Source of the DNA: Ectopseudomonas toyotomiensis | GTDB lineage: Bacteria > Pseudomonadota > Gammaproteobacteria > Pseudomonadales > Pseudomonadaceae | Assembly (NCBI RefSeq): GCF_900115695.1 | Contig: NZ_FOXK01000003.1 | Location: 372,001-436,000, forward strand | Length of the DNA stretch: 64,000 bases | Reading direction: 5' to 3' | Shown: positions 1-8,056 of the stretch, in pieces | How positions within the stretch are numbered: the first letter of the stretch is position 1 | Layout of the letters: every line of letters begins with the position of its first letter | The notes under the pieces: generated by a model | The model's database searches: none | The model's input: only the letters and a program-made list of their open reading frames with translations | What the model was told of the DNA's origin: nothing | Translations under genes and position numbers: made by a program

Positions 1-6
1 GAAAAC

Positions 7-50
7 GGCGGACTGTTCGCTTCGCACCTGAGTCCGCCCTACGGGCTACG
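7..50. repeat. Short inverted repeat of intergenic type
   Basis: GGCGGACT (7-14) and AGTCCGCC (31-38) form a perfect 8-bp inverted repeat, followed by CCTACGGGCTAC. This resembles intergenic repeats common in Pseudomonas genomes. No gene is seen in bases 1-89. Confidence 0.5.
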
Positions 51-89
51 AGCGGCCGGAGTTCCGATTCGCTCTACACCTCGGTGCCC

Positions 90-1478
90 TTAGAGAATGA
101 CCTTGTCGCGCAGCTTCTCGGCGGCTTGGTTGAGCGCCTGGATCACCCGTTCCTTGTCGAAGTTCTGAATGCCATTGGTATCCAGGTACATGGAGAAGCC
201 CGGCAGTTCGTGCTCGACGTAGCTGGAGGTGGCGCCCAGGTCGCGGCGGAAATCCACCACCTGGTAGATCTGCACCGGGCGGGTGAAGCCCTTGACGGCG
301 ATCTGGCCCTTGTCGCGGCACATGATCACGTCCTTGACCAGCGAATAAGTCTCGTGGGAGATCAGGATTTCGCCGGATTCGGCGGCGCTTTCCAGGCGGC
401 TGGCAAGGTTCACGTCGCGGCCGATGATGGTGTAGTCCATGCGCGTATCGGCGCCGAAGTTGCCCACCGTGCAGTAGCCGGTGTTGAGGCCCATACGAAT
501 TTCCAGTGGCTTGGTGATGCCCTGGGCGCGCCACTGCTGGCGCAGCACCTTCATGTGCTTGCGCATGGCGATGGCCATGGAAACCGCCGCGACCGCATCC
601 TTCTTGGCGCCGTTGCTGCTCGGGTCGCCGAAGAACACCATGACGCAGTCACCGATGAACTTGTCGATGGTGCCGCCGTATTTCAGGGTGATCTTCGACA
701 TTTCGTTGAGGTAGGTGTTGAGCAGGTCGGTCAGCGCTTCGGCTTCCAGCTCTTCCGACAGCTCGGTGAAACCCTTGATATCGGAGAAGAACACCGTGAG
801 CTTCTTGCGCTGAGTCTCCAGGCGCACGCTCTTCTTGCCGGTGAAGATCGATTCCCAGACCTGTGGTGACAGGTACTTGGCCAGGTTGCGCGCCAGGCGT
901 GCGGCCTTTTCCTGTTCACGCTTGATCTCGCTGCGTACCTGAGCCAGGCGCAGGCCCTGCTGGTTGACGAAGTAGGCGGTGATGCAGATGTACAGGGTGG
1001 CGAAGAGGATGCTGACCAGCGCCACCAGCGTCGGCGTATCGGTATTGGGATGAACCCCAACCAGCGCGGCGCACAGCGCCATGCCGCTGGCGGCCACCAG
1101 CAGCCCCAGGCCGAGATAGCGCATGCCACCGACCACCAGGGCACTGAAACAGAGAATCAGCAGGAACATCAGGCTGGGCACGGCGGAGAACCCCAGCAAT
1201 ACGCAGGATGCGCCAGCGTGCAGGGCATCGAAGAACAGCAGGGCGAGGTCGGTCTGCTGCGGATAGTCGCGCTTGAAACGGCGGCTGAGATTGTGCGCCA
1301 GATGAGGGTAGAGCAGGGCGTAGGGCACCATCCACAGGATGTCGTAGGCGAAGTGCCCGACATAGGTGCCGGCGGCGATGCTGGCGGCCGTGGCGATATA
1401 GGCCAGTACGCGCGAATAGTATTCGCGCAACGGCGGCGTCGGTAGCCCGTTGGCACGGCTGGTGGTTGCTGGCTTCAT
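90..1478 (-). CDS. cyaB: Class III adenylate cyclase with MASE2 membrane domain (CyaB-like)
   Basis: It likely makes cAMP from ATP at the inner membrane; in P. aeruginosa CyaB supplies most of the cAMP that activates Vfr. The 462-residue protein matches the usual CyaB length. Residues about 20-190 hold several hydrophobic segments in the MASE2 arrangement, then a short helical linker. The C-terminal cyclase domain has the metal-binding Asp in FFSDIKGFTEL, a second acidic site in DKFIGDCVMVFFGDP and the substrate/transition-state segment TIIGRDVNLASRLE. I chose ATG 1478 because the frame extends upstream with no domain content, and MKPATTS begins just before the membrane region. It lies downstream of the HD-domain gene on the same strand. 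Class III cyclase is certain; the CyaB orthology is inferred from architecture. Confidence 0.93.
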   Translation of the reverse strand: MKPATTSRANGLPTPPLREYYSRVLAYIATAASIAAGTYVGHFAYDILWMVPYALLYPHLAHNLSRRFKRDYPQQTDLALLFFDALHAGASCVLLGFSAVPSLMFLLILCFSALVVGGMRYLGLGLLVAASGMALCAALVGVHPNTDTPTLVALVSILFATLYICITAYFVNQQGLRLAQVRSEIKREQEKAARLARNLAKYLSPQVWESIFTGKKSVRLETQRKKLTVFFSDIKGFTELSEELEAEALTDLLNTYLNEMSKITLKYGGTIDKFIGDCVMVFFGDPSSNGAKKDAVAAVSMAIAMRKHMKVLRQQWRAQGITKPLEIRMGLNTGYCTVGNFGADTRMDYTIIGRDVNLASRLESAAESGEILISHETYSLVKDVIMCRDKGQIAVKGFTRPVQIYQVVDFRRDLGATSSYVEHELPGFSMYLDTNGIQNFDKERVIQALNQAAEKLRDKVIL

Positions 1479-1636
1479 CTGCTGGAACTGTCCCTGCTGG
1501 ATTTCTGGCGTCTCTGCTGGACGCCTGGCTGGTCTGCAAGACCTGAGCCAGAGGCTCGCTGGGCGGGGATCATAACCAAGGGGGTGGCGGCCAGCCAAGC
1601 ATGGCCGCCGAACGGTGGCGCAACAGTGGCCAGCGG

Positions 1637-2224
1637 TCAGGCGCTGGTGTTGTCCATTGCAGCCAGATAGATGGAGTTCTTCGGCCGGGCGAACACGCGC
1701 TGCAGCATGGGCTCGAAGAAGCTCAATGGCAGGCTTTCATAGTCCGGGTCGAAGGCGGCCGCATCGTACTTGGCGCAGAACTCTATGGTCGCCTGGTATT
1801 GCGGGTGATCCTTGAACTGCTCACGCAGGTGGCGATCCATGCCCAGGTGATGGAAGAAGTAATAGCCCTGGAAAATGCCGTGCTTCTCCACCATCCAGTG
1901 GTTCTCGGCACTGACGAAGGGCTTGAGGATCGCTGCAGCAATGTCCGGGTGGTTGTAGCTGCCGAGGGTATCGCCGATGTCATGCAGCAGCGCGCAGATC
2001 ACGTACTCCTCGTCGCGGCCGTCGTGATGGGCGCGGGTGGCGGTTTGCAGCGAGTGGGTCAGGCGGTCCACCGGAAAGCCACCGAAATCGCCGTCGAGCA
2101 GACGCAGGTGGTCGAGGATGCGGGCTGGCAACTGAGCTGCGTAGGCGGCGAAGTCCTGGGCGATGATGGCCCAGTCCTCGGCCTGGCCGTCTTGCATATG
2201 GGTGAAGCGGGCGCGGCTATTCAT
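1637..2224 (-). CDS. HD-domain protein of the PhnZ/diiron oxygenase-like group
   Basis: The 195-residue protein carries an HD motif in ALLHDIGD (H81, D82). Further candidate metal ligands are H57, H92, H115 and D154. Their order, H..HD..H..H..D, is the six-ligand set of HD-type mixed-valent diiron oxygenases such as PhnZ and, more distantly, myo-inositol oxygenase. Simple HD phosphohydrolases usually lack some of these. The 24-residue step from the first His to HD equals that in PhnZ, while the next loop is shorter. No phosphonate genes are nearby, so the substrate is unknown. Start ATG 2224 has only a weak ribosome site; Met10 is an alternative. It could still be a phosphohydrolase. Confidence 0.85.
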   Translation of the reverse strand: MNSRARFTHMQDGQAEDWAIIAQDFAAYAAQLPARILDHLRLLDGDFGGFPVDRLTHSLQTATRAHHDGRDEEYVICALLHDIGDTLGSYNHPDIAAAILKPFVSAENHWMVEKHGIFQGYYFFHHLGMDRHLREQFKDHPQYQATIEFCAKYDAAAFDPDYESLPLSFFEPMLQRVFARPKNSIYLAAMDNTSA

Positions 2225-2245
2225 GGTTTTTCTCGTTCTTGTTGT

Positions 2246-2391
2246 TAGGCTCTGTACGAAAAGTGCCTGCGCATCGGTGATGCTGCGTTAAAAACAGGCT
2301 CAGAATGCTCATTTACAACACGTAAACTCCGCTTCTTCGCATGTTTTTGCCTTGCCTGACCTTTGCTCGACGACTTTTCGTACAGGCCCTA
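2246..2391. mobile_element. 146-bp MITE-like element with terminal inverted repeats
   Basis: The ends are TAGGCTCTGTACGAAAAGT (2246-2264) and its inverted partner ACTTTTCGTACAGGCCCTA (2373-2391), 17 of 19 matching. The interior has no gene. Its reverse complement shares blocks (GGCAAGGCA, ATGCGAAG, AAATGAGC, TAACGC.GCAT) with the core of the 270-bp element at 9437-9706, so both belong to one family. It lies between the HD-domain gene and the DUF962 gene. Confidence 0.75.
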
Positions 2392-2409
2392 GTGTGAGCA
2401 GCCAGATTC

Positions 2410-2727
2410 TTAGAAACGGATGCGGCCGGTGAAGGCATCCTTGAGCATCACCCAATCGCCCATCAGGCTGTACAGCGGATAGTCGAAGGTCGCCGGTCGG
2501 TTCTTCTCGAAGACGAAATGGCCGACCCAGGCGAAGCCATAGCCGGCCAGCGGCATGGCCAGCAGCCACAGCCATTGTTGGCTGAGCAGGGCGTAGGCGA
2601 GGATCGCCAGCACCAGCAGGCTGCCGGCGTAGTGCAGGCGGCGGCACACGGGATTGCTGTGTTCCTGCAGGTAATAGGGGTAGAACTCGGCGAAGCTCTG
2701 GTAGCGTTCGGTGGTCTGGGCGGTCAT
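2410..2727 (-). CDS. DUF962/Mpo1-like membrane protein
   Basis: The 105-residue protein belongs to the DUF962 (YGL010w/Mpo1-like) family; yeast Mpo1 is an iron-dependent dioxygenase in alpha-oxidation of 2-hydroxy fatty acids. Visible family features are the N-terminal SFAEFYPYYLQEHSNPVCRR block, two hydrophobic segments (about residues 35-72) and the conserved HFVFEKNRPATF stretch with His and Glu. Start ATG 2727 is fixed by a strong AGGAGG site directly upstream. It is divergent from the AraC-type regulator. The function in bacteria is not established. Confidence 0.85.
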   Translation of the reverse strand: MTAQTTERYQSFAEFYPYYLQEHSNPVCRRLHYAGSLLVLAILAYALLSQQWLWLLAMPLAGYGFAWVGHFVFEKNRPATFDYPLYSLMGDWVMLKDAFTGRIRF

Positions 2728-2857
2728 GGCGCACCTCCTGTTATTGTCACCTACGAGTCTAGACCTGCTGTCTCCGTGGGCCACTGACTTAAGGTGCCAG
2801 TCTAGTATCCTTGCGCCGCCAACCATGGCCTTGCTGATTGATCACAAGAACAAGACG

Positions 2858-3868
2858 ATGAGCGAAAGAACCACCTCTTCCAACTGGGCCTTGGCCATCG
2901 TGCAGGCGCTGGAGCTGGGCGGCGTAGACTGCACCAGCCTGTTCGCCGAACTGGGCATGGATTACGCCGCGCTGAGCGACCCCGATGCGCGCTTCCCGCA
3001 GGACGGCATGACCCGTCTGTGGCAGCGCGCCGTGGCGCTGTCGGGCAACCCGGCGATCGGCCTGAACATGGCGCAAGTGGTACGCCCGGCGTCCTTCCAT
3101 GTGGTGGGTTATGCACTGATGTCCAGTCGCAACCTGCGTGATGGCTTCACCCGTCTGGTGCGCTACCAGCGCATCATCGGTGAAGGCGCGGACCTGAATT
3201 TCTTGCCGCAACCCGACGGCTATGCGCTGACCCTGGCCATTCATGGCGACCGCCTGCCGCCGGCCCGGCAGAGCGCCGAGGCGTCGCTGGCATACTGCCT
3301 GGCCTTTTGCCGCTGGATGACCGGCAAGCCCATGCGCCCGCGCGAGATTCGCCTGCAAGGCCCGCCACCTGCCGACCCGGCGCCTTATCAGCAGGTGTTC
3401 CAGGCTCCGCTGAAGTTCAATGCCGAGCATTACGGGTTGATCTTCGAGCGTGCCGATCTGGAAGCGCCCTTGCCCAGTGCCAATGAGGCGCTGGCGCAAC
3501 TGCATGACCGTTTTGCTGGCGAATACCTGGCGCGTTTCTGCAGCAGTCGCGTCACCCATCAGGCACGTCAGGTGCTGTGTCGCCTTTTGCCTCAGGGCGA
3601 GCCGCGGCGTGAAGTGGTGGCGCAAACGCTGCACCTGTCACAGCGTACTCTGCAGCGGCGCCTACAGGAGGAGGGCACCAGCTACCAGCAACTGCTCGAT
3701 GACACCCGTCGTGAGCTGGCCGAACAGTACCTCGGTCAGGTCGACCTGACCCTGCTGGAGGTGGCCTATCTGTTGGGCTTTGCCGATCCGAGCAACTTCT
3801 TCAGGGCGTTTCGCCGTTGGTTCGGTGAAACGCCTGGTGAGTATCGCAGTCGTCGCGGGCTCGCGTAG
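2858..3868 (+). CDS. AraC-family transcriptional regulator
   Basis: The 336-residue regulator has an N-terminal ligand-sensing region of the arabinose-binding-like type found in OruR/ArgR-related AraC proteins. The C-terminal double helix-turn-helix covers about residues 235-333, with SQRTLQRRLQEEG in the first HTH and the family signature VAYLLGFADPSNFFRAFRRW in the second. ATG 2858 (MSERTTSS) gives the usual family length; ATG 2825 would add 11 residues, and neither has a clear ribosome site. It is transcribed away from the DUF962 gene, which is a candidate target. The effector is unknown. Confidence 0.9.
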   Translation: MSERTTSSNWALAIVQALELGGVDCTSLFAELGMDYAALSDPDARFPQDGMTRLWQRAVALSGNPAIGLNMAQVVRPASFHVVGYALMSSRNLRDGFTRLVRYQRIIGEGADLNFLPQPDGYALTLAIHGDRLPPARQSAEASLAYCLAFCRWMTGKPMRPREIRLQGPPPADPAPYQQVFQAPLKFNAEHYGLIFERADLEAPLPSANEALAQLHDRFAGEYLARFCSSRVTHQARQVLCRLLPQGEPRREVVAQTLHLSQRTLQRRLQEEGTSYQQLLDDTRRELAEQYLGQVDLTLLEVAYLLGFADPSNFFRAFRRWFGETPGEYRSRRGLA

Positions 3869-3877
3869 CGCGCCTGC

Positions 3878-5332
3878 TCAGTGACGCCAGAAGGCCGGGA
3901 ACAGCAGCACCAACACGGTGAGGATTTCCAGGCGCCCGAGCAGCATGCCGAAGCTCAGCAGCCACTTGGCCAGGTCGGGGATGGTGGCGTAGTTGCCAGC
4001 CGGACCGACCATCTCGCCCATGCCAGGGCCAACGCCTGAGACCATCGCTGCAGCGCCGGTCAGGGCCGTGATCCAGTCCACCCCGCACATCGCCACCGCC
4101 AGCGCCAGGGTGGCGATGGTGATGGTGTAGAAGAAGGCGAAGGCGAGGATCGAACGGACGATGTCTTCATCCAGGCGGTGGCGATTGTATTGCTGCTTGA
4201 TCACCGCACGGGGGTGAATGAGCTGCCTGAGGTTGGCCTTGAGCAGGATGTAGGCGACCTGGAAGCGGAAGATCTTCAGGCCGCCGGCGGTGGAGCCGGA
4301 GCAGCCGCCGACGAAGCCCAGGTAGAAGAACATCATGCTGGCGAACGGGCCCCACAGGTGGTAGTCGCCCACGGCAAAGCCGGTGGTGGTCATGATAGAG
4401 GTGATGTTCACCGCCACCAGACGCAGCGCATCGAGCCAGTACAGGTCGGTGGTGAGCCATTTCCAGCCCGCCAGCACGAACCAGCTGCCCACCAGCAGCA
4501 GCAGGAATCCACGCACCTGCGCGTCGCGAAACAGTGCGCGGTAGTTGCCGCGCAGGGCGCTGACATAGAGCACGAACGGCAGACTGCCAAGCACCATCAC
4601 CACGATGGCGACCCAGTGAATGGCCGGTTCCTGCCATTTGCCCAGTGAAGAGTCGGACGTGGAGAAACCACCGGTGGCGATCGCCGACATGGCGTGGTTG
4701 ATCGCATCGAACAGGCCCATACCAGCCCACCAGAACGCCAGCACCGCGAGTGTGCTCAGGCCGACATAGGCCAGCACCATGTACTTGGCGACCATGTGCG
4801 AGCGCGGCATGACCTTTTCCGAGCGGTCCGACGACTCGGTCTGGAACAGGCGCATGCCCCCGATGCGCAGGATCGGCAGGATCGCCACGGCCATGCCGAT
4901 GAAGCCGATGCCGCCCAGCCAGTGCAGCAGTGAACGCCAGATCAGCGTACCCGGAGACATGTCGTCGAGGCCGCTGAATACGGTAGCGCCGGTAGCGGTG
5001 ATGCCGGACATGCTCTCGAAGTATGCATCGGTGATGCTCGCCCGTTCGGCGAAAATGAATGGCAAGGCGGCGAAGATCGATACCATCACCCAGCTCGACA
5101 CCGTCAGCATGTACATGTCGCGGGGGCGCAGTTGCGTTTGTTGGGGCCTGCCCTGAGCGATCATGGCGATGCCGGTGAGCGCGGTGATCAGGCTTGACCA
5201 GAGAAAGGCATTGATGCCCTGCGGCTGCTCGAAGATCAACAGGGTGATCACCGGTACCAGCATGCTCAGCGCCAGGGTGACGAGGAAGATGCCGTTGATG
5301 AAGGCGAGGATGCGCAGGCTGGCTAGTGGCAT
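3878..5332 (-). CDS. trkH: TrkH-family potassium uptake subunit (second copy)
   Basis: A 484-residue K+-translocating subunit of the Trk system, which works with the NAD-binding regulator TrkA (not in this window). It has the four-repeat pore architecture with a selectivity-filter glycine segment in each repeat: SGITATGATVF, AIATGGFSTSD, TTTGFAVGDY and SGVGPGMGEMVGPAGNY. Many hydrophobic helices cover the whole length. The start lies 3 bases after the stop of another trkH of the same length, so the two are almost certainly co-transcribed, this one second. Sequence is strongly similar over the full length but clearly diverged, so this is not a recent duplication. Confidence 0.95.
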   Translation of the reverse strand: MPLASLRILAFINGIFLVTLALSMLVPVITLLIFEQPQGINAFLWSSLITALTGIAMIAQGRPQQTQLRPRDMYMLTVSSWVMVSIFAALPFIFAERASITDAYFESMSGITATGATVFSGLDDMSPGTLIWRSLLHWLGGIGFIGMAVAILPILRIGGMRLFQTESSDRSEKVMPRSHMVAKYMVLAYVGLSTLAVLAFWWAGMGLFDAINHAMSAIATGGFSTSDSSLGKWQEPAIHWVAIVVMVLGSLPFVLYVSALRGNYRALFRDAQVRGFLLLLVGSWFVLAGWKWLTTDLYWLDALRLVAVNITSIMTTTGFAVGDYHLWGPFASMMFFYLGFVGGCSGSTAGGLKIFRFQVAYILLKANLRQLIHPRAVIKQQYNRHRLDEDIVRSILAFAFFYTITIATLALAVAMCGVDWITALTGAAAMVSGVGPGMGEMVGPAGNYATIPDLAKWLLSFGMLLGRLEILTVLVLLFPAFWRH

Positions 5333-5335
5333 CGG

Positions 5336-6790
5336 TCAGTGTTTCCAGAAACTACGGGTGACCAGCACCAGTACGGTCAGAATTTCCAGGCGGCCGAGCA
5401 GCATGCCGGCACTGAGCAGCCATTTGGCCGAGTCCGGCAGGCTGGCGAAGTTGCCGGCCGGGCCGATGATCGGTCCAAGGCCCGGGCCGACGTTGCACAC
5501 GGCGGTGGCGGCGCCGGTCAGCGCCGTGACCCAGTCCAGGCCGACCAGGGTCAGGGCCAGAGCCAGGACACCGATGGTGATGGTGAAGAAGAAGGAGAAG
5601 GTGATCAGCGAGCGGACGATCTCTTCATCCAGGTTGTGATTGTTGTACTGCTGTTTGATCACTGCGCGCGGGTGCACCAGTTGCATGAGGTTGGCCTTGA
5701 GCAGCACGTAGGCGACCTGGAAACGGAAGATTTTCAAACCGCCCGATGTCGAGCCGGAACAGCCGCCGACGAAGGTCAGGTAGAAGAACAGCAGCACGGC
5801 GAAACTGCCCCAGGTGGTGTAGTCGCCGAGGGCGAAGCCGGTGGTGGTGACCACCGAGGTGACGTTCACCGCGACAATGCGAAAGGCGTCGAGCCAGGCG
5901 TAGTCCGAGTTGATCCACAACCAGGTGCCGAATACCAGCCAGGTCAGCAGCAGAAAGCCGATGAAGCCGCGAACCTGATGGTCCTTGAACAGCGCCTGGC
6001 GATTGCCGCGAACGAAGGCGACATAGAGCATGAATGGCATGCCCCCGAGCAGCATCAGCACGACTGCCGTCCAATGCACGGCCGGTTCTGGCCAGTGTGC
6101 CAGGGACGCATCGGAGGTGGAGAAACCGCCCGTGGAAATCGATGCCATGGAGTGGTTGATGGCGTCGAAAGGGCTCATGCCCGCAGCCCAGAAGGCCAGA
6201 AAACCGAGCAGGGTCAGGGCCAGATAAATCAGCAACAAATACTTGGCGGCCATGTGCGAGCGTGGCATGACCTTTTCGCCCCAGTCCGAGGATTCGGTCT
6301 GGAACAGGCGCATGCCACCCACGCGCAGCAGCGGCAAAATGGCGACGGCCATGCCGATGAAGCCAATGCCGCCGAGCCAATGCAGCATCGAGCGCCAGAT
6401 CAGAATGCCGGGCGACATGTCATCCAGCCCGGTCAGCACGGTTGAACCTGTCGTGGTAATGCCGGACATGGTTTCGAAGATGGCGTCGGTGTAGCTGATA
6501 TGGGCGATCAGCATCATGGGCAGCGCGGCAAAGCTGCAAACCAAGGTCCAGCTCCCGGTCGTCAGCAGGTACATGTCACGCGGGCGTAACTGAGCGTTCT
6601 GCGGCCGGCCGGGAATCACCAGGGCGAGACCCGTGATCAGGGTGATCAGGCTGGACCAGAGAAAGGCATTGAGATCTTCAGGCTGCTCGAAGATCAGCAG
6701 GGTCAGCATCGGGATGGCCATGCTGATCGCCAGGGTAATCAGGAATATGCCGATGATGAAACCGATGATGCGCAGCGTCGGCAAGGCCAT
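5336..6790 (-). CDS. trkH: TrkH-family potassium uptake subunit (first copy)
   Basis: A 484-residue membrane subunit for K+ uptake with the four TrkH pore segments: SGITTTGSTVLTG, SISTGGFSTSD, TTTGFALGDY and CNVGPGLGPIIGPAGNF. Start ATG 6790 (MALPTLRI) aligns with the start of the neighbouring paralogue; the frame continues 33 codons upstream with no family sequence. It is the promoter-proximal gene of a two-gene operon and is divergent from the YkgJ-family gene. Which copy corresponds to the single TrkH of other pseudomonads cannot be decided here. Confidence 0.95.
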   Translation of the reverse strand: MALPTLRIIGFIIGIFLITLAISMAIPMLTLLIFEQPEDLNAFLWSSLITLITGLALVIPGRPQNAQLRPRDMYLLTTGSWTLVCSFAALPMMLIAHISYTDAIFETMSGITTTGSTVLTGLDDMSPGILIWRSMLHWLGGIGFIGMAVAILPLLRVGGMRLFQTESSDWGEKVMPRSHMAAKYLLLIYLALTLLGFLAFWAAGMSPFDAINHSMASISTGGFSTSDASLAHWPEPAVHWTAVVLMLLGGMPFMLYVAFVRGNRQALFKDHQVRGFIGFLLLTWLVFGTWLWINSDYAWLDAFRIVAVNVTSVVTTTGFALGDYTTWGSFAVLLFFYLTFVGGCSGSTSGGLKIFRFQVAYVLLKANLMQLVHPRAVIKQQYNNHNLDEEIVRSLITFSFFFTITIGVLALALTLVGLDWVTALTGAATAVCNVGPGLGPIIGPAGNFASLPDSAKWLLSAGMLLGRLEILTVLVLVTRSFWKH

Positions 6791-6938
6791 GTAGAGGGCT
6801 CTGGCGGGTTGGAAAATGCGCCATTCTACCTGCGCACGGGCGGCTGTAAACCGCAACGGTGGGGGCTTTACAAGCGCATTGCCGAGCATAGAATAGCCGC
6901 CAGTTGCCGACGTCCGTCGGTTTCCGAGTTCTCCTCAA

Positions 6939-7310
6939 ATGTCCGAAGCTAATCCCTGCCTTACGTGCGGCGCCTGCTGCGCGTTTTTTCGTGTGTCCTT
7001 CTTCTGGGGCGAGTGCCAATCCGCGGGCGGTAGCGTTCCGGACGAGCAGGTCATCCAGATCAGCCCCCATTACGTCGCCATGCGTGGCACGGAGAGCAAA
7101 CCGGCACGTTGCACGCAACTGTTAGGCGACGTCGGTTGTGGTGTGCGTTGCACCATGTACGAACAGCGCTCGAGTAGCTGTCGCGAGTTCGAAGCGTCAT
7201 GGGCGAACGGTGAGCACAACCCGCGTTGCGACGATGCGCGCAAGGCTTACGGTCTGCCGCCGCTCACTCCGCCGGTGCAACCGGTGATATCGCCCGACCG
7301 GGTAGCCTGA
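6939..7310 (+). CDS. YkgJ-family cysteine cluster protein
   Basis: A 123-residue protein with the family's N-terminal cysteine cluster CLTCGACC and further cysteines (CTQLLGDVGCGVRC, SSCREFE) spaced as in YkgJ/UPF0153 proteins, thought to bind a metal or Fe-S cluster. ATG 6939 begins directly before the cluster. It is transcribed divergently from the trkH pair, with about 150 bp between starts. Biochemical role unknown. Confidence 0.9.
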   Translation: MSEANPCLTCGACCAFFRVSFFWGECQSAGGSVPDEQVIQISPHYVAMRGTESKPARCTQLLGDVGCGVRCTMYEQRSSSCREFEASWANGEHNPRCDDARKAYGLPPLTPPVQPVISPDRVA

Positions 7311-7330
7311 CGGCGGCTGCAGGTTAGCGG

Positions 7331-7382
7331 GTAGCCCGGATGCAATCCGGGGCCAGCGATCTCCGGATTGCATCCGGGCTAC
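7331..7382. repeat. Perfect 20-bp inverted repeat (GTAGCCCGGATG type)
   Basis: GTAGCCCGGATGCAATCCGG (7331-7350) is repeated in exact inversion at 7363-7382, separated by 12 bases. It is a dispersed intergenic palindrome; a degenerate copy of the motif sits at 17946-17966. It lies after the ykgJ-like gene and may also act as a transcript-end hairpin. Just downstream (7421-7445) the heptamer CAGCTTG is repeated in tandem about three times. Confidence 0.75.
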
Positions 7383-7484
7383 GGCTCGACAGGCTTCTGA
7401 CATCAGCTCCGTGCGCTGGTCAGCTTGCAGCTTGCAGCTTGCAGCATTGAGAATGCGCCCTCTTTAGTCTTTCGGAGGTGGCCG

Positions 7485-8045
7485 ATGGATGCCCTCGACG
7501 CTCTGCTCAACCGTGTTTCCGTTCCTCGCCTGGTCGAACCGGCCCCGGATGCCGCGCAGCGCGAGATGCTGTTTCGCGCAGCCCTGCGCGCACCGGATCA
7601 TGGCCAGCTACGTCCGTGGCGTTTTCTGACGGTTGAAGGGGCAGCGCGTGAGCGTATGGGGGAACTGTTCGCCGAAGCCCTGCAGGTCGCCGATGCGCAG
7701 GCTACGCCGGAGGCGCTGAACAAGGCGTGTGGCATGCCGCTGCGCGCGCCATTGCTGGTGGTGGTGATCGCCCGGGTGCAGGCTCACCCCAAGGTGCCTG
7801 CTTCCGAGCAGGTGATAGCAGCCGGCTGCGCCGCGCATGGCATGCTGCTGGCCGCCCATGCTCAGGGTATCGGTGCGGTCTGGCGTACCGGCGACATGGC
7901 CTATAACGCCCATGTGGCCAAGGGGCTGGGCCTGGCGGCGGACGAGCAGATCATCGCCTACCTCTACCTTGGTACACCGGAGCGTGAGCTGCGCCGCGCC
8001 CCGGAGGTCCGCGTCGAGGATTTCGTCAGCGCCTGGGAGGGCTGA
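7485..8045 (+). CDS. Nitroreductase-family protein (YdjA-like)
   Basis: A 186-residue flavin-dependent reductase of the compact YdjA type. Features are the N-terminal FMN-binding RAALRAPDHGQLRPWRFL region (about residues 30-47), and the C-terminal GIGAVWRTGDMA and LYLGTP segments that complete the FMN site in the dimer. ATG 7485 is preceded by CGGAGGTGG, an appropriate ribosome site. The physiological substrate is not known for these proteins. Confidence 0.92.
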   Translation: MDALDALLNRVSVPRLVEPAPDAAQREMLFRAALRAPDHGQLRPWRFLTVEGAARERMGELFAEALQVADAQATPEALNKACGMPLRAPLLVVVIARVQAHPKVPASEQVIAAGCAAHGMLLAAHAQGIGAVWRTGDMAYNAHVAKGLGLAADEQIIAYLYLGTPERELRRAPEVRVEDFVSAWEG

Positions 8046-8056
8046 GCGAAACGCAC

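Noticed and set aside
7421..7445. Tandem heptamer CAGCTTG repeats before the nitroreductase gene
   Set aside because: Only about three copies, outside the coding region and away from the ribosome site. Most likely slippage, with no evidence of phase variation.
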